Below, in pieces: positions 19,689-29,428 of a DNA stretch of 64,000 bases. Made by a program: the position numbers and the translations under genes. How positions within the stretch are numbered: position 1 is the stretch's first letter; the number at the start of each line of letters is the position of its first letter. The stretch lies in NCBI RefSeq assembly GCF_024585285.1, contig NZ_CP040755.1, positions 682,001 through 746,000 on the forward strand. The letters are read 5' to 3'. This DNA comes from Colwellia sp. M166. GTDB taxonomy: Bacteria; Pseudomonadota; Gammaproteobacteria; Enterobacterales; Alteromonadaceae. The notes below the pieces were generated by a model. That model searched no databases. It saw only the letters and a program-made list of their open reading frames with translations, and was not told where the DNA came from.

Positions 19689-21859
19689 GAATTTGACTCT
19701 TGATTAAATTTACCGGCTTTTAATTGCGTTATTACCGCATCTTTGGGGCCATCTATGATTAGTTTTCCTTTATCCAAAACAAGTATACGGTCAACTAACT
19801 TTAATAGATCCATTTTATGAGTAATGAGTAACATGGTTCGATTTTGGGCTGTCGCATTGATCGATTGAATAAATTGTTTTTCCGCCCGAGCATCGAGGCT
19901 TGCTGTTGGTTCATCTAATAATAAAATTTGTGGTGAGTTAAGTATCGCTCTTGCTAAAACAATCGATTGTCTTTGACCGCGAGATAATGAACTGCCACTT
20001 TCTCCTACTTGTTGATCGAGTCCTTGGCTATCATTGTCAGTAAATACATTGACACCTGAAAGCTGTACAGCTCTGATCAGTTGATATTCTGTTACTTGTC
20101 GAGTACCAAAAAGAATATTATCACGAATAGTGCCATGAAATAATGTTATGTCTTGCGGTAAATAACCGACATTGCGGCGTAAATCACTTGGATGTATTTG
20201 GTGATGATTCAAACCGTCAAATTGTATGGTGCCTTTCGTCGGTTGATATAGACCCAACAGTAATTTTGCCAAGGTAGTCTTACCTGAGCCATTATGGCCA
20301 ACAATCGCTATTTTTTCTCCCGCTTTAATGTTTAATGATATTGATTGTAAAGAGCGCTGATCGCTATTGGGGTAAGTAAAACTAATGTTATCAGCATTGA
20401 TACTGCCCGAAAGCGTCGTACGGCTAACCAAATGCGCTTTATCTTCAAATTCACCTTCTTGCGCCATTAAGGTATCAAGTTGTTTTAATGCACTTAATGT
20501 TTGATTGGAGCGAGTCATTAGGCCTGCAAGTTTGGCAATAGGAGATATCGCTCTACCGGTTAACATCACTGCTGCAATAATTCCGCCCATCGAAATTAAG
20601 TTTTCTGATACTCGATAAACTCCCAACACTACAACAGCAATGACAGATATTTGCACAATAAAGCTGGCAAAATTTAGCACTGAATTAGTGATCATTTTAG
20701 ATTTAAGTAACCAAGTTGCTGTATGCCCAATCATTTGTTGCCATGCATTTTGCACAACACCTTCAGCACCATTAGCTTTAATGGACTCTAAAGAGCTTAA
20801 ACATTCAATTAGGTGCCCATGTCGGAGACTAGAAAAGCGATTACTTTCATCAATAGCTTTACGCAATTTAGATTGATTTAACAAGGTATAACCTATAATC
20901 AATACTGAAGCAATCAGTGGAAACATCACCAGATCACCTGCAACTAACCAAATACATAACATGAAAAGAATAGCGAAGGGTAAGTCAACCAATGCACTTA
21001 TTGTCGCTGAAGACAAAAATTCTCTGATATTATCAAATTCGCTGAGTTGTTTGGCCATACCTCCAACACTTAATGAGCGTTTTTCAAGTGGAGCCCCAAT
21101 GACTTTGGCAAACAGTTTTGAAGATACTTCAATATCAATTTTCTTTCCTGCAACATCAATCAAATAAGCACGTAATTGTTTTAAAACCAAATCAAATATA
21201 TAAGCAACTGTTGCGCCTATAGCTAAAACCCAAAGGGATTCAAAGGCTAAATTTGGCACTACTTTGTCATAGATGTTCATGATAAAAAGTGGTGAAACTA
21301 ACGCAAATAAGTTTACCATCACTGATGCAATAATTACGTCTCGGTAAATTGATGATGTATTTTTAATTTTTTGCCATAACCAATGCTCATTGCTATTATC
21401 GATATGGACGTCAAAGTTTCTATCACCTCTGTATTGCTGTTTAATTAGAAATAAATAACCAACAAAGTTTGATTCTAATTCTTCAATAGTTAGTTGTGCT
21501 TTTCCGCCCGTTTCAGGCAGAGAAACAATCGCTTCATTTTTTTCAATATCCAGTTCTTGTAAGACTAAAGCTTTTTTATTTTTTAGCATCAGAATGCAAG
21601 GAAGTAGCATTGAAGGTAATTCATTCAAACCTTTACGCACTAATTTAGCACTCAAACCAGCACGTGAGGCTGCTTGCGGTAAAAGCTCAGGTGTTAAATT
21701 TGTACTTGTCAGGGGCAAACCAGCGGAAAGTGCATCAGCAGAACATGGATTACCAAAATGCTCAGTAAGTAGCACAAGGCTATCTAATAACGGATCGGCA
21801 CTTAACTTTTGCGAAGCGTGAATTTTCCATTGACTTGATGGTGATACAGTTGATTGCAC
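19685..21859 (-). CDS. Type I secretion ABC exporter with inactive C39-like domain (LapB-type)
   Basis: 724 residues. An N-terminal C39-like domain (20-140) has no catalytic Cys where the peptidase would have one (PLLDSLVLLTEHFGN), so it is a substrate-docking domain, not a protease. The membrane domain spans about 172-440. The nucleotide-binding domain has Walker A GHNGSGKT (521-528), signature LSRGQ (625-629) and Walker B ILLLDE (645-650). It energises export of the adhesin encoded just upstream, 100 bp away. This exporter LapB of the adhesin system is unrelated to the LPS-assembly LapB encoded near 31 kb. Confidence 0.95.
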   Translation of the reverse strand: MQSTVSPSSQWKIHASQKLSADPLLDSLVLLTEHFGNPCSADALSAGLPLTSTNLTPELLPQAASRAGLSAKLVRKGLNELPSMLLPCILMLKNKKALVLQELDIEKNEAIVSLPETGGKAQLTIEELESNFVGYLFLIKQQYRGDRNFDVHIDNSNEHWLWQKIKNTSSIYRDVIIASVMVNLFALVSPLFIMNIYDKVVPNLAFESLWVLAIGATVAYIFDLVLKQLRAYLIDVAGKKIDIEVSSKLFAKVIGAPLEKRSLSVGGMAKQLSEFDNIREFLSSATISALVDLPFAILFMLCIWLVAGDLVMFPLIASVLIIGYTLLNQSKLRKAIDESNRFSSLRHGHLIECLSSLESIKANGAEGVVQNAWQQMIGHTATWLLKSKMITNSVLNFASFIVQISVIAVVVLGVYRVSENLISMGGIIAAVMLTGRAISPIAKLAGLMTRSNQTLSALKQLDTLMAQEGEFEDKAHLVSRTTLSGSINADNISFTYPNSDQRSLQSISLNIKAGEKIAIVGHNGSGKTTLAKLLLGLYQPTKGTIQFDGLNHHQIHPSDLRRNVGYLPQDITLFHGTIRDNILFGTRQVTEYQLIRAVQLSGVNVFTDNDSQGLDQQVGESGSSLSRGQRQSIVLARAILNSPQILLLDEPTASLDARAEKQFIQSINATAQNRTMLLITHKMDLLKLVDRILVLDKGKLIIDGPKDAVITQLKAGKFNQESNS

Positions 21860-21958
21860 GAATTATTTGATCCTTTAATACAAACCGATAGCCTAATGAT
21901 ATATTTACATACTATATCATTAGGCCATTGTAATCATTTACAAATATTCTCTACTTAA

Positions 21959-24900
21959 TTATAAAGTATCCGTAGAGTCAAGATCAATTGGTAATGGTGT
22001 ATTCTCTGGGGCAGCATCACTAATGAGTATTGCACCTTCATCTAAGAAACCATTAGTTACGATGGGTACAATATCAAATTCCCCTTTTATGGGTTCTACA
22101 TTCTCAGCTGTCAGTAAATCATCAACCGGAAAATCTATATTTTCGTTGCCCTTACCTAAATTTAACGCACTGCTTTCTGGGCCTTCCGCAGTTGCTATAG
22201 ACTCTTCAAAGCTGATATTATTTTCTTCGACTAATAAATCACTTAAGTCGTACTCAATTACTGACTGATAATTTGTCTGGGCTAATGTTAACTCCGGATT
22301 GGACATTACATCGGCACTTTGTTCGCTATAAGATAAATCAATAAGCTCACCATCAGATGATGTAGAGTCTTCTAGACTATTGCTTGACGCTCTATGATTG
22401 AGGTTTATCGTTAATGTTGCATCATCAGTTTCAGGATTCAGCGTATCTCCATCCTGAATAGTATAAGTAAATTCTAGCATTGGAGGAAAAGTATTGATGT
22501 CTATACCTGATGGTATTCTAAAGATATAAGCGCCGGAATCATTAATGACTAGCGTACCGAAATCAGTCACTATAGTGAAAGACGTATGGCTTGCATCAAA
22601 TGCATACACCTGCCCAGCATATTCGATTTGTGTCAAGATGATAGTACCGTCGGCGGATGAATCAGATCTATCACCAGAGCTAGCACGATTAATAATATTG
22701 CCTTGAACTCCACGCCCAATACTTAATCCGTTATTGTCGTAATATGAAATATAATTATTATCATCTACCGCAACAGGTGAAGTATCATCTACAGTGATAG
22801 TCACTGTAGCAATATCAATATCTGTTCCATCACTTAAGGTGTAGTCAAAACTTGGGTAACCAGAGCCAATAACAAAACCTTCGCTATTCTCATATGTAAA
22901 ATCACCTTGAGCATTAATAATTAAAATGCCACCATCAATACTTACTGTTGCATTACCATCAACATCAAATACTAGGTCTATTCCATTAATTTGCGTTATT
23001 AATAATATCGAACCATCGCCACCATCATGATCTGAAGCGCCATCGCCATCATCATGGCTGATAATATTACCCGTTACGATACCTCCTTCTTCAACAGAAA
23101 AACTATCATCGGTTGCTAGTGGAGCATCATTAACTGGCGTCACTGAGATAGTCAACGTTGAATTATTAACATCACCAACAGCGTCTACCACGGTATACGT
23201 CACAACCGGCACTGGACCGTTGTAATCAGCATTGGGCACAAAGCTGTAACTGCCATCGGCATTTAAGGTTAACTCACCTTCGGCTAAGACCGCCGTAGAG
23301 CCAATGGCATAAGTCACACCAGCAATAGTAAAGCCGGTTACCGACAGAGGCGCATCGGTACTGGTCGCGTTGTCCAAGACATTGCCTGAAATCGGGGTAT
23401 CTTCTGCTGTACTAACCACTTCATTATCATCAACTAAATCCGACACAGGTGTCACTGAGATAGTCAACGTTGAATTATTAACATCACCGACAGCGTCTAC
23501 CACGGTATAGCTGATCACCGGCACTGGACCGTTGTAATCAGCATTGGGCACAAAGCTGTAACTGCCATCGGCATTTAAGGTTAACTCACCTTCGGCTAAG
23601 ACCGCCGTAGAGCCAATGGCATAAGTCACACCAGCAATAGTAAAGCCGGTCACCGACAGAGGCGCATCGGTGCTGGTCGCGTTGTCCAAGACATTGCCAT
23701 TTAATAGCCCGTCTTCAGCGACACTGACCACTTCATTATCATCAACTAAATCCGACACCGGTGTCACTGAGATAGTCAACGTTGAATTATTAACATCACC
23801 GACAGCGTCTACCACGGTATAGCTGATCACCGGCACTGGACCGTTGTAATCAGCATTGGGCACAAAGCTGTAACTGCCATCGGCATTTAAGGTTAACTCA
23901 CCTTCGGCTAAGACCGCCGTAGAGCCAATGGCATAAGTCACACCAGCAATAGTAAAGCCGGTTACCGACAGAGGCGCATCGGTGCTGGTCGCGTTGTCCA
24001 AGACATTGCCTGAAACCGAGGTATCTTCTGCTGTACTAACCACTTCGTTATCATCAAGTAAATCAGACACAGGTGTCACTGAGATAGTCAACGTTGAATT
24101 ATTAACATCACCGATAGCGTCTACCACGGTATAGCTGATCACCGGCACTGGACCGTTGTAATCAGCATTGGGCACAAAGCTGTAACTGCCATCGGCATTT
24201 AAGGTTAACTCACCTTCGGCTAAGACCGCCGTAGAGCCAATGGCATAAGTCACACCAGCAATAGTAAAGCCGGTCACCGACAGAGGCGCATCGGTGCTGG
24301 TCGCGTTATCCAAGACATTGCCTGATACTGGGGTATCTTCTGCTGTACTGACCACTTCATTATCGTCAAGTAAATCCGACACCGGTGTCACTGAGATAGT
24401 CAACGTTGAATTATTAACATCACCGACAGCGTCTACCACGGTATAGCTGATCACCGGCACTGGACCGTTGTAATCAGCATTGGGCACAAAGCTGTAACTG
24501 CCATCGGCATTTAAGGTTAACTGACCTTCGGCTAAGACCGCCGTAGAGCCAATGGCATAAGTCACACCAGCAATAGTAAAGCCGGTTACCGACAGAGGCG
24601 CATCGGTACTGGTCGCGTTGTCCAAGACATTGCCTGAAATCGGGGTATCTTCTGCTGTACTAACCACTTCGTTATCATCAAGTAAATCAGACACCGGTGT
24701 CACTGAGATAGTCAGCGTTGAATCGGTGACATCACCAACAGCGTCTACCACGGTATACGTCACAACCGGCACTGGACCGTTGTAATCAGCATTGGGCACA
24801 AAGCTGTAACTGCCATCGGCATTTAAGGTTAACTGACCTTCGGCTAAGACCGCCGTAGAGCCAATGGCATAAGTCACACCAGCAATAGTAAAGCCGGTTA

Positions 24901-27900
24901 CCGACAGAGGCGCATCGGTGCTGGTCGCGTTGTCCAAGACATTGCCTGAAACCGAGGTATCTTCTGCTGTACTAACCACTTCATTATCGTCAACTAAATC
25001 CGACACCGGTGTCACTGAGATAGTCAACGTTGAATTATTAACATCACCGATAGCGTCTACCACGGTATAGCTGATCACCGGCACTGGACCGTTGTAATCA
25101 GCATTGGGCACAAAGCTGTAACTGCCATCGGCATTTAAGGTTAACTCACCTTCGGCTAAGACCGCCGTAGAGCCAATGGCATAAGTCACACCAGCAATAG
25201 TAAAGCCGGTCACCGACAGAGGCGCATCGGTACTGGTCGCGTTGTCCAAGACATTGCCTGAAATCGGGGTATCTTCTGCTGTACTAACCACTTCGTTATC
25301 ATCAAGTAAATCAGACACCGGTGTCACTGAGATAGTCAGCGTTGAATCGGTGACATCACCAACAGCGTCTACCACGGTATACGTCACAACCGGCACTGGA
25401 CCGTTGTAATCAGCATTGGGCACAAAGCTGTAACTGCCATCGGCATTTAAGGTTAACTGACCTTCGGCTAAGACCGCCGTAGAGCCAATGGCATAAGTCA
25501 CACCAGCAATAGTAAAGCCGGTTACCGACAGAGGCGCATCGGTGCTGGTCGCGTTGTCCAAGACATTGCCTGAAACCGAGGTATCTTCTGCTGTACTAAC
25601 CACTTCATTATCGTCAACTAAATCCGACACCGGTGTCACTGAGATAGTCAACGTTGAATTATTAACATCACCGACAGCGTCTACCACGGTATAGCTGATC
25701 ACCGGCACTGGACCGTTGTAATCAGCATTGGGCACAAAGCTGTAACTGCCATCGGCATTTAAGGTTAACTCACCTTCGGCTAAGACCGCCGTAGAGCCAA
25801 TGGCATAAGTCACACCAGCAATAGTAAAGCCGGTCACCGACAGAGGCGCATCGGTACTGGTCGCGTTGTCCAAGACATTGCCTGAAATCGGGGTATCTTC
25901 TGCTGTACTAACCACTTCGTTATCGTCAAGTAAATCCGACACAGGTGTCACTGAGATAGTCAGCGTTGAATTATTAACATCACCAACAGCGTCTACCACG
26001 GTATAGCTGATCACCGGCACTGGACCGTTGTAATCAGCATTGGGCACAAAGCTGTAACTGCCATCGGCATTTAAGGTTAACTCACCTTCGGCTAAGACCG
26101 CCGTAGAGCCAATGGCATAAGTCACACCAGCAATAGTAAAGCCGGTTACCGACAGAGGCGCATCGGTACTGGTCGCGTTGTCCAAGACATTGCCTGAAAC
26201 CGAGGTATCTTCTGCTGTACTAACCACTTCATTATCGTCAACTAAATCCGACACCGGTGTCACTGAGATAGTCAACGTTGAATTATTAACATCACCAACA
26301 GCGTCTACCACGGTATAGCTGATCACCGGCACTGGACCGTTGTAATCAGCATTGGGCACAAAGCTGTAACTGCCATCGGCATTTAAGGTTAACTGACCTT
26401 CGGCTAAGACCGCCGTAGAGCCAATGGCATAAGTCACACCAGCAATAGTAAAGCCGGTTACCGACAGAGGCGCATCGGTACTGGTCGCGTTGTCCAAGAC
26501 ATTGCCTGAAACCGAGGTATCTTCTGCTGTACTAACCACTTCATTATCGTCAACTAAATCCGACACCGGTGTCACTGAGATAGTCAACGTTGAATTATTA
26601 ACATCACCGACAGCGTCTACCACGGTATAGCTGATCACCGGCACTGGACCGTTGTAATCAGCATTGGGCACAAAGCTGTAACTGCCATCGGCATTTAAGG
26701 TTAACTCACCTTCGGCTAAGACCGCCGTAGAGCCAATGGCATAAGTCACACCAGCAATAGTAAAGCCGGTTACCGACAGAGGCGCATCGGTGCTGGTCGC
26801 GTTGTCCAAGACATTGCCTGAAATCGGGGTATCTTCTGCTGTACTGACCACTTCATTATCATCAACTAAATCCGACACCGGTGTCACTGAGATAGTCAAC
26901 GTTGAATTATTAACATCACCAACAGCGTCTACCACGGTATAGCTGATCACCGGCACTGGACCGTTGTAATCAGCATTGGGTACAAAGCTGTAACTGCCAT
27001 CGGCATTTAAGGTTAACTCACCTTCGGCTAAGACCGCCGTAGAGCCGATGGCATAAGTCACACCAGCAATAGTAAAGCCGGTTACCGACAGAGGCGCATC
27101 GGTGCTGGTCGCGTTGTCCAAGACATTGCCTGAAACCGAGGTATCTTCTGCTGTGCTGACCACTTCATTATCGTCAAGTAAATCAGACACAGGTGTCACT
27201 GAGATAGTCAACGTTGAATTATTAACATCACCAACAGCGTCTACCACGGTATAGCTGATCACCGGCACTGGACCGTTGTAATCAGCATTGGGCACAAAGC
27301 TGTAACTGCCATCGGCATTTAAGGTTAACTCACCTTCGGCTAAGACCGCCGTAGAGCCAATGGCATAAGTCACACCAGCAATAGTAAAGCCGGTTACCGA
27401 CAGAGGCGCATCGGTACTGGTCGCGTTGTCCAAGACATTGCCTGAAATCGGGGTATCTTCTGCTGTACTAACCACTTCATTATCGTCAAGTATAGAAGGA
27501 GATGTTATTACGCTATCAGTAGTATTCAGACCATTATCTTCAGGATCTGTACTGTTGACAAAAAGGAAGTTGTTATTAATTTCAGTCGTCTCATAGCCTG
27601 CTTGAGCCAGTGTTTCATCACCTGTCCTGTCGAGCGAAACAAAATCTGTACCTTCATTTGCAACTAAACCTGCTGCAGTTTCAGGCAACTCAACATCTTC
27701 GCCTGAAGCAATTAATGCTTGAATTGCTGATATTTCATCTTGAATACTATTTACATCAGAATTATTTAAAATGCCTACATTTTCTTGTTTGGATATAGTA
27801 TCAACAAGGACGTCTTCAGCTAGGTCAATATTCTGGTTAGACACGCGTTGCTGACTACCATCACTATAGGACAAAGTGACTTCGCTATTCTCTTCGAATA

Positions 27901-28024
27901 TAAGCACAGTGCCGGGATCAACTACCTCACCTATTTTCAATAAATTATTATCAACTGAATCTATGCGAACTTCACCTTTGACATTAATAATTTGGCCACT
28001 TTTTGGGTTCGTATAAATTTTCAT
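21959..28024 (-). CDS. Giant LapA-type repeat adhesin with LapG cleavage site
   Basis: 2021 residues from the ATG at 28024, preceded by AGGG about ten bases upstream; a TTG two codons earlier is less likely. An N-terminal retention module (about 1-110, MKIYTNPKSGQIINVKGEV) is followed by Thr-Ala-Ala-Gly at 116-119, the di-alanine site LapG cuts. Then come 14 nearly identical 104-residue cadherin-like/VCBS-type repeats (about 179-1634), two divergent repeats, and an acidic C-terminus ending DSTDTL. No signal peptide, as expected for type I secretion. No GGxGxD calcium nonapeptides and no von Willebrand A domain are visible, so the ligand-binding part is unclear. First gene of the lap operon. 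Confidence 0.92.
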   Translation of the reverse strand: MKIYTNPKSGQIINVKGEVRIDSVDNNLLKIGEVVDPGTVLIFEENSEVTLSYSDGSQQRVSNQNIDLAEDVLVDTISKQENVGILNNSDVNSIQDEISAIQALIASGEDVELPETAAGLVANEGTDFVSLDRTGDETLAQAGYETTEINNNFLFVNSTDPEDNGLNTTDSVITSPSILDDNEVVSTAEDTPISGNVLDNATSTDAPLSVTGFTIAGVTYAIGSTAVLAEGELTLNADGSYSFVPNADYNGPVPVISYTVVDAVGDVNNSTLTISVTPVSDLLDDNEVVSTAEDTSVSGNVLDNATSTDAPLSVTGFTIAGVTYAIGSTAVLAEGELTLNADGSYSFVPNADYNGPVPVISYTVVDAVGDVNNSTLTISVTPVSDLVDDNEVVSTAEDTPISGNVLDNATSTDAPLSVTGFTIAGVTYAIGSTAVLAEGELTLNADGSYSFVPNADYNGPVPVISYTVVDAVGDVNNSTLTISVTPVSDLVDDNEVVSTAEDTSVSGNVLDNATSTDAPLSVTGFTIAGVTYAIGSTAVLAEGQLTLNADGSYSFVPNADYNGPVPVISYTVVDAVGDVNNSTLTISVTPVSDLVDDNEVVSTAEDTSVSGNVLDNATSTDAPLSVTGFTIAGVTYAIGSTAVLAEGELTLNADGSYSFVPNADYNGPVPVISYTVVDAVGDVNNSTLTISVTPVSDLLDDNEVVSTAEDTPISGNVLDNATSTDAPLSVTGFTIAGVTYAIGSTAVLAEGELTLNADGSYSFVPNADYNGPVPVISYTVVDAVGDVNNSTLTISVTPVSDLVDDNEVVSTAEDTSVSGNVLDNATSTDAPLSVTGFTIAGVTYAIGSTAVLAEGQLTLNADGSYSFVPNADYNGPVPVVTYTVVDAVGDVTDSTLTISVTPVSDLLDDNEVVSTAEDTPISGNVLDNATSTDAPLSVTGFTIAGVTYAIGSTAVLAEGELTLNADGSYSFVPNADYNGPVPVISYTVVDAIGDVNNSTLTISVTPVSDLVDDNEVVSTAEDTSVSGNVLDNATSTDAPLSVTGFTIAGVTYAIGSTAVLAEGQLTLNADGSYSFVPNADYNGPVPVVTYTVVDAVGDVTDSTLTISVTPVSDLLDDNEVVSTAEDTPISGNVLDNATSTDAPLSVTGFTIAGVTYAIGSTAVLAEGQLTLNADGSYSFVPNADYNGPVPVISYTVVDAVGDVNNSTLTISVTPVSDLLDDNEVVSTAEDTPVSGNVLDNATSTDAPLSVTGFTIAGVTYAIGSTAVLAEGELTLNADGSYSFVPNADYNGPVPVISYTVVDAIGDVNNSTLTISVTPVSDLLDDNEVVSTAEDTSVSGNVLDNATSTDAPLSVTGFTIAGVTYAIGSTAVLAEGELTLNADGSYSFVPNADYNGPVPVISYTVVDAVGDVNNSTLTISVTPVSDLVDDNEVVSVAEDGLLNGNVLDNATSTDAPLSVTGFTIAGVTYAIGSTAVLAEGELTLNADGSYSFVPNADYNGPVPVISYTVVDAVGDVNNSTLTISVTPVSDLVDDNEVVSTAEDTPISGNVLDNATSTDAPLSVTGFTIAGVTYAIGSTAVLAEGELTLNADGSYSFVPNADYNGPVPVVTYTVVDAVGDVNNSTLTISVTPVNDAPLATDDSFSVEEGGIVTGNIISHDDGDGASDHDGGDGSILLITQINGIDLVFDVDGNATVSIDGGILIINAQGDFTYENSEGFVIGSGYPSFDYTLSDGTDIDIATVTITVDDTSPVAVDDNNYISYYDNNGLSIGRGVQGNIINRASSGDRSDSSADGTIILTQIEYAGQVYAFDASHTSFTIVTDFGTLVINDSGAYIFRIPSGIDINTFPPMLEFTYTIQDGDTLNPETDDATLTINLNHRASSNSLEDSTSSDGELIDLSYSEQSADVMSNPELTLAQTNYQSVIEYDLSDLLVEENNISFEESIATAEGPESSALNLGKGNENIDFPVDDLLTAENVEPIKGEFDIVPIVTNGFLDEGAILISDAAPENTPLPIDLDSTDTL
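23123..27490 (-). repeat. Fourteen tandem 312-bp repeats inside the adhesin gene
   Basis: Each unit encodes 104 residues starting LDDNEVVS or VDDNEVVS and ending VTPVSDL. Units differ at only a few positions: TPISG/TSVSG/TPVSG, E/Q in LAEGELT, VISY/VVTY, NNST/TDST and V/I in DAVGD. Unit 13 alone reads VSVAEDGLLNG. Identity at DNA level is very high throughout, pointing to recent amplification or gene conversion. Confidence 0.97.
27668..27679 (-). other. Predicted LapG cleavage site in the adhesin
   Basis: These four codons spell Thr-Ala-Ala-Gly, residues 116-119, within ELPETAAGLVANEG at the end of the retention module. LapG of Pseudomonas cuts LapA between two alanines in the same context. 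Inferred from position and motif. Confidence 0.85.
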
Positions 28025-28231
28025 AAACAATATCCCTAATAATCTGATTTATCACATATAAAGTGATATGAAAAACATTGAAGCGGTTGGATAAGAAGTA
28101 AATTATCACATATAGCATTTAATACTATTTAATACAATAGTGATAGATTGGATGGACAATTTTATTCTTCAGCGCGGTAAAATGAGTAAGTAATAAATAT
28201 AATTTACACACATTATATTATAAATAATCAA

Positions 28232-28269
28232 GTCCTAATAACAGCATTGAGCAATAACGTTATTAGGAC
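28232..28269 (-). terminator. Possible terminator after the PEP-CTERM gene
   Basis: Perfect 11-bp inverted repeat GTCCTAATAAC (28232-28242) and GTTATTAGGAC (28259-28269), nine bases past the stop codon. On the minus strand it is followed only by TTGATTATTT, so the U-tract is weak. Confidence 0.5.
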
Positions 28270-28277
28270 CTTATTAA

Positions 28278-28841
28278 TTAACTTTTTAAACGACGTATTG
28301 TCAATGCGGCTAACGCTAAAAGTAAGATAGTAAAAGAAGAAGGTTCAGGTACTGCAACAGATTTAAAAACGTGATTAATATTATCTCCTAAAAGTGCTCT
28401 ATCCTTAATAAAGGCAGATATATCACCAATTTCATCATATGCTAGACCGCCAGCATTATTTGCTAGCAAAGATTCATTTGCTTCATGTAAACCCATAGTA
28501 AAGTCATAAGAATCATACCAAGCTTTATGATTTACAATAAAACTACCTATGTTATTAGCATAACTAGCAACGTTATTAGAACTTAGCGCATACTCTTCGC
28601 CTGCTAATAAAGGACCAAAATTTAACACTGCAGCTTCAATACCATTATAAGGCACAGGTGTAGGTGTAGTTGAGCCATAAAGTTTAGGGCCCATGGCTAA
28701 ATCAAAACTTCCAATATACTGCCATTGAATACCCTTATTGTCAGAATAGAAGTCATCAACAATCAATCCTGCATTTCCTTTTTCAGCGATAAAAAGTGAC
28801 AATAGGCAAAATAAAATAACATTCAAAATTTTAGAACTCAT
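28278..28841 (-). CDS. PEP-CTERM sorting-domain protein of unknown function
   Basis: 187 residues. Signal peptide (about 1-25, ending GNAG) and a C-terminal sorting signal: VPEPSS, a hydrophobic stretch (FTILLLALAALTI) and a basic tail RRLKS. This is the PEP-CTERM pattern recognised by exosortase, so the protein is likely processed for the cell envelope or extracellular matrix. The body has no domain I recognise. It lies just before the adhesin gene on the same strand, but with a gap of about 250 bp and a hairpin between them. No exosortase gene is in the window. Confidence 0.88.
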   Translation of the reverse strand: MSSKILNVILFCLLSLFIAEKGNAGLIVDDFYSDNKGIQWQYIGSFDLAMGPKLYGSTTPTPVPYNGIEAAVLNFGPLLAGEEYALSSNNVASYANNIGSFIVNHKAWYDSYDFTMGLHEANESLLANNAGGLAYDEIGDISAFIKDRALLGDNINHVFKSVAVPEPSSFTILLLALAALTIRRLKS

Positions 28842-29070
28842 ACTACATCCTTAAGCCCTTAATGGGTCAGTAAATTGATAGAATATAACGACTATTCTCT
28901 ATATCCTATGCTTGAGTTAAGCAAATATAATACCAATAAACAAATACCCTTAAAATTCAAAGGTTAAAAATATTTTAATATATTAATACTTTACAACTGT
29001 AAAAAGAGCTGACAAATAGACACCTCAACCTAACTCATACCGTTAACCATACAAAGAACTCAATACTTAT
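28842..29070. other. Intergenic region upstream of the PEP-CTERM gene
   Basis: AT-rich, no reading frame. Presumably holds the PEP-CTERM promoter. A lone TACCAA at 28931 resembles a MITE end but has no partner. Confidence 0.4.
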
Positions 29071-29428
29071 ACCAAAGCTATTAAGTTTGTTCTCTCTCAG
29101 CGCTTACCAGCGGTTTGAGAACAACGATCATTTTTTGAATATAGTTATTCTATATGGAAGAAATTATCGGCGGTTATCGAATCGCTGGCAAGCTCCCCAA
29201 GGGTGATTTTAAAAGACTTACAGGCCGCGTTATTGATGTCGATAAGGTTCTCACAGGGATGTCAGTCATTAGAACAACGCCGGAGCAGTTGTCAAGAATA
29301 ACCATTATCTTCAATTCAATATCTTGCCTACATGAATGTAGGTACTTAGGTTCAGTTCGGAACAGTGAACTGGTGCCGCTAAGCCTGTTAAATTTCACTG
29401 AGTGGGAAGAAATTTATTAGCATTGGTA
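29071..29428 (+). mobile_element. MITE-like element, copy B (longest copy)
   Basis: 358 bp. Begins TACCAA...TTAAGTTTGTTCTCTCTCAG and ends with the complement of the family end (CTGAGTGGGAAGAAATTT...TTGGTA). Orientation opposite to copy A and the same as copy C. It holds both internal segments that A and C each lack one of, so it is closest to the full-length form. A frame of 88 codons (29154-29420) crosses most of the element. Its first 30 codons (MEEIIGGYRIAGKL...) are shared with copy A. Confidence 0.82.

Noticed and set aside
23123..27490. Regular repeats that might suggest a CRISPR array or satellite
   Set aside because: Period is 312 bp with no spacers and every unit is in frame within one long adhesin gene.
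28931..28936. Lone TACCAA as a fourth MITE end
   Set aside because: No matching internal sequence or partner end nearby; the hexamer is common in this AT-rich DNA. The same applies to TACCAA at 40921.
29154..29420. 88-codon frame as an independent gene
   Set aside because: It lies wholly inside a MITE copy, is shortened in copy A and frameshifted in copy C, and shows no known domain. Kept only as part of the element.
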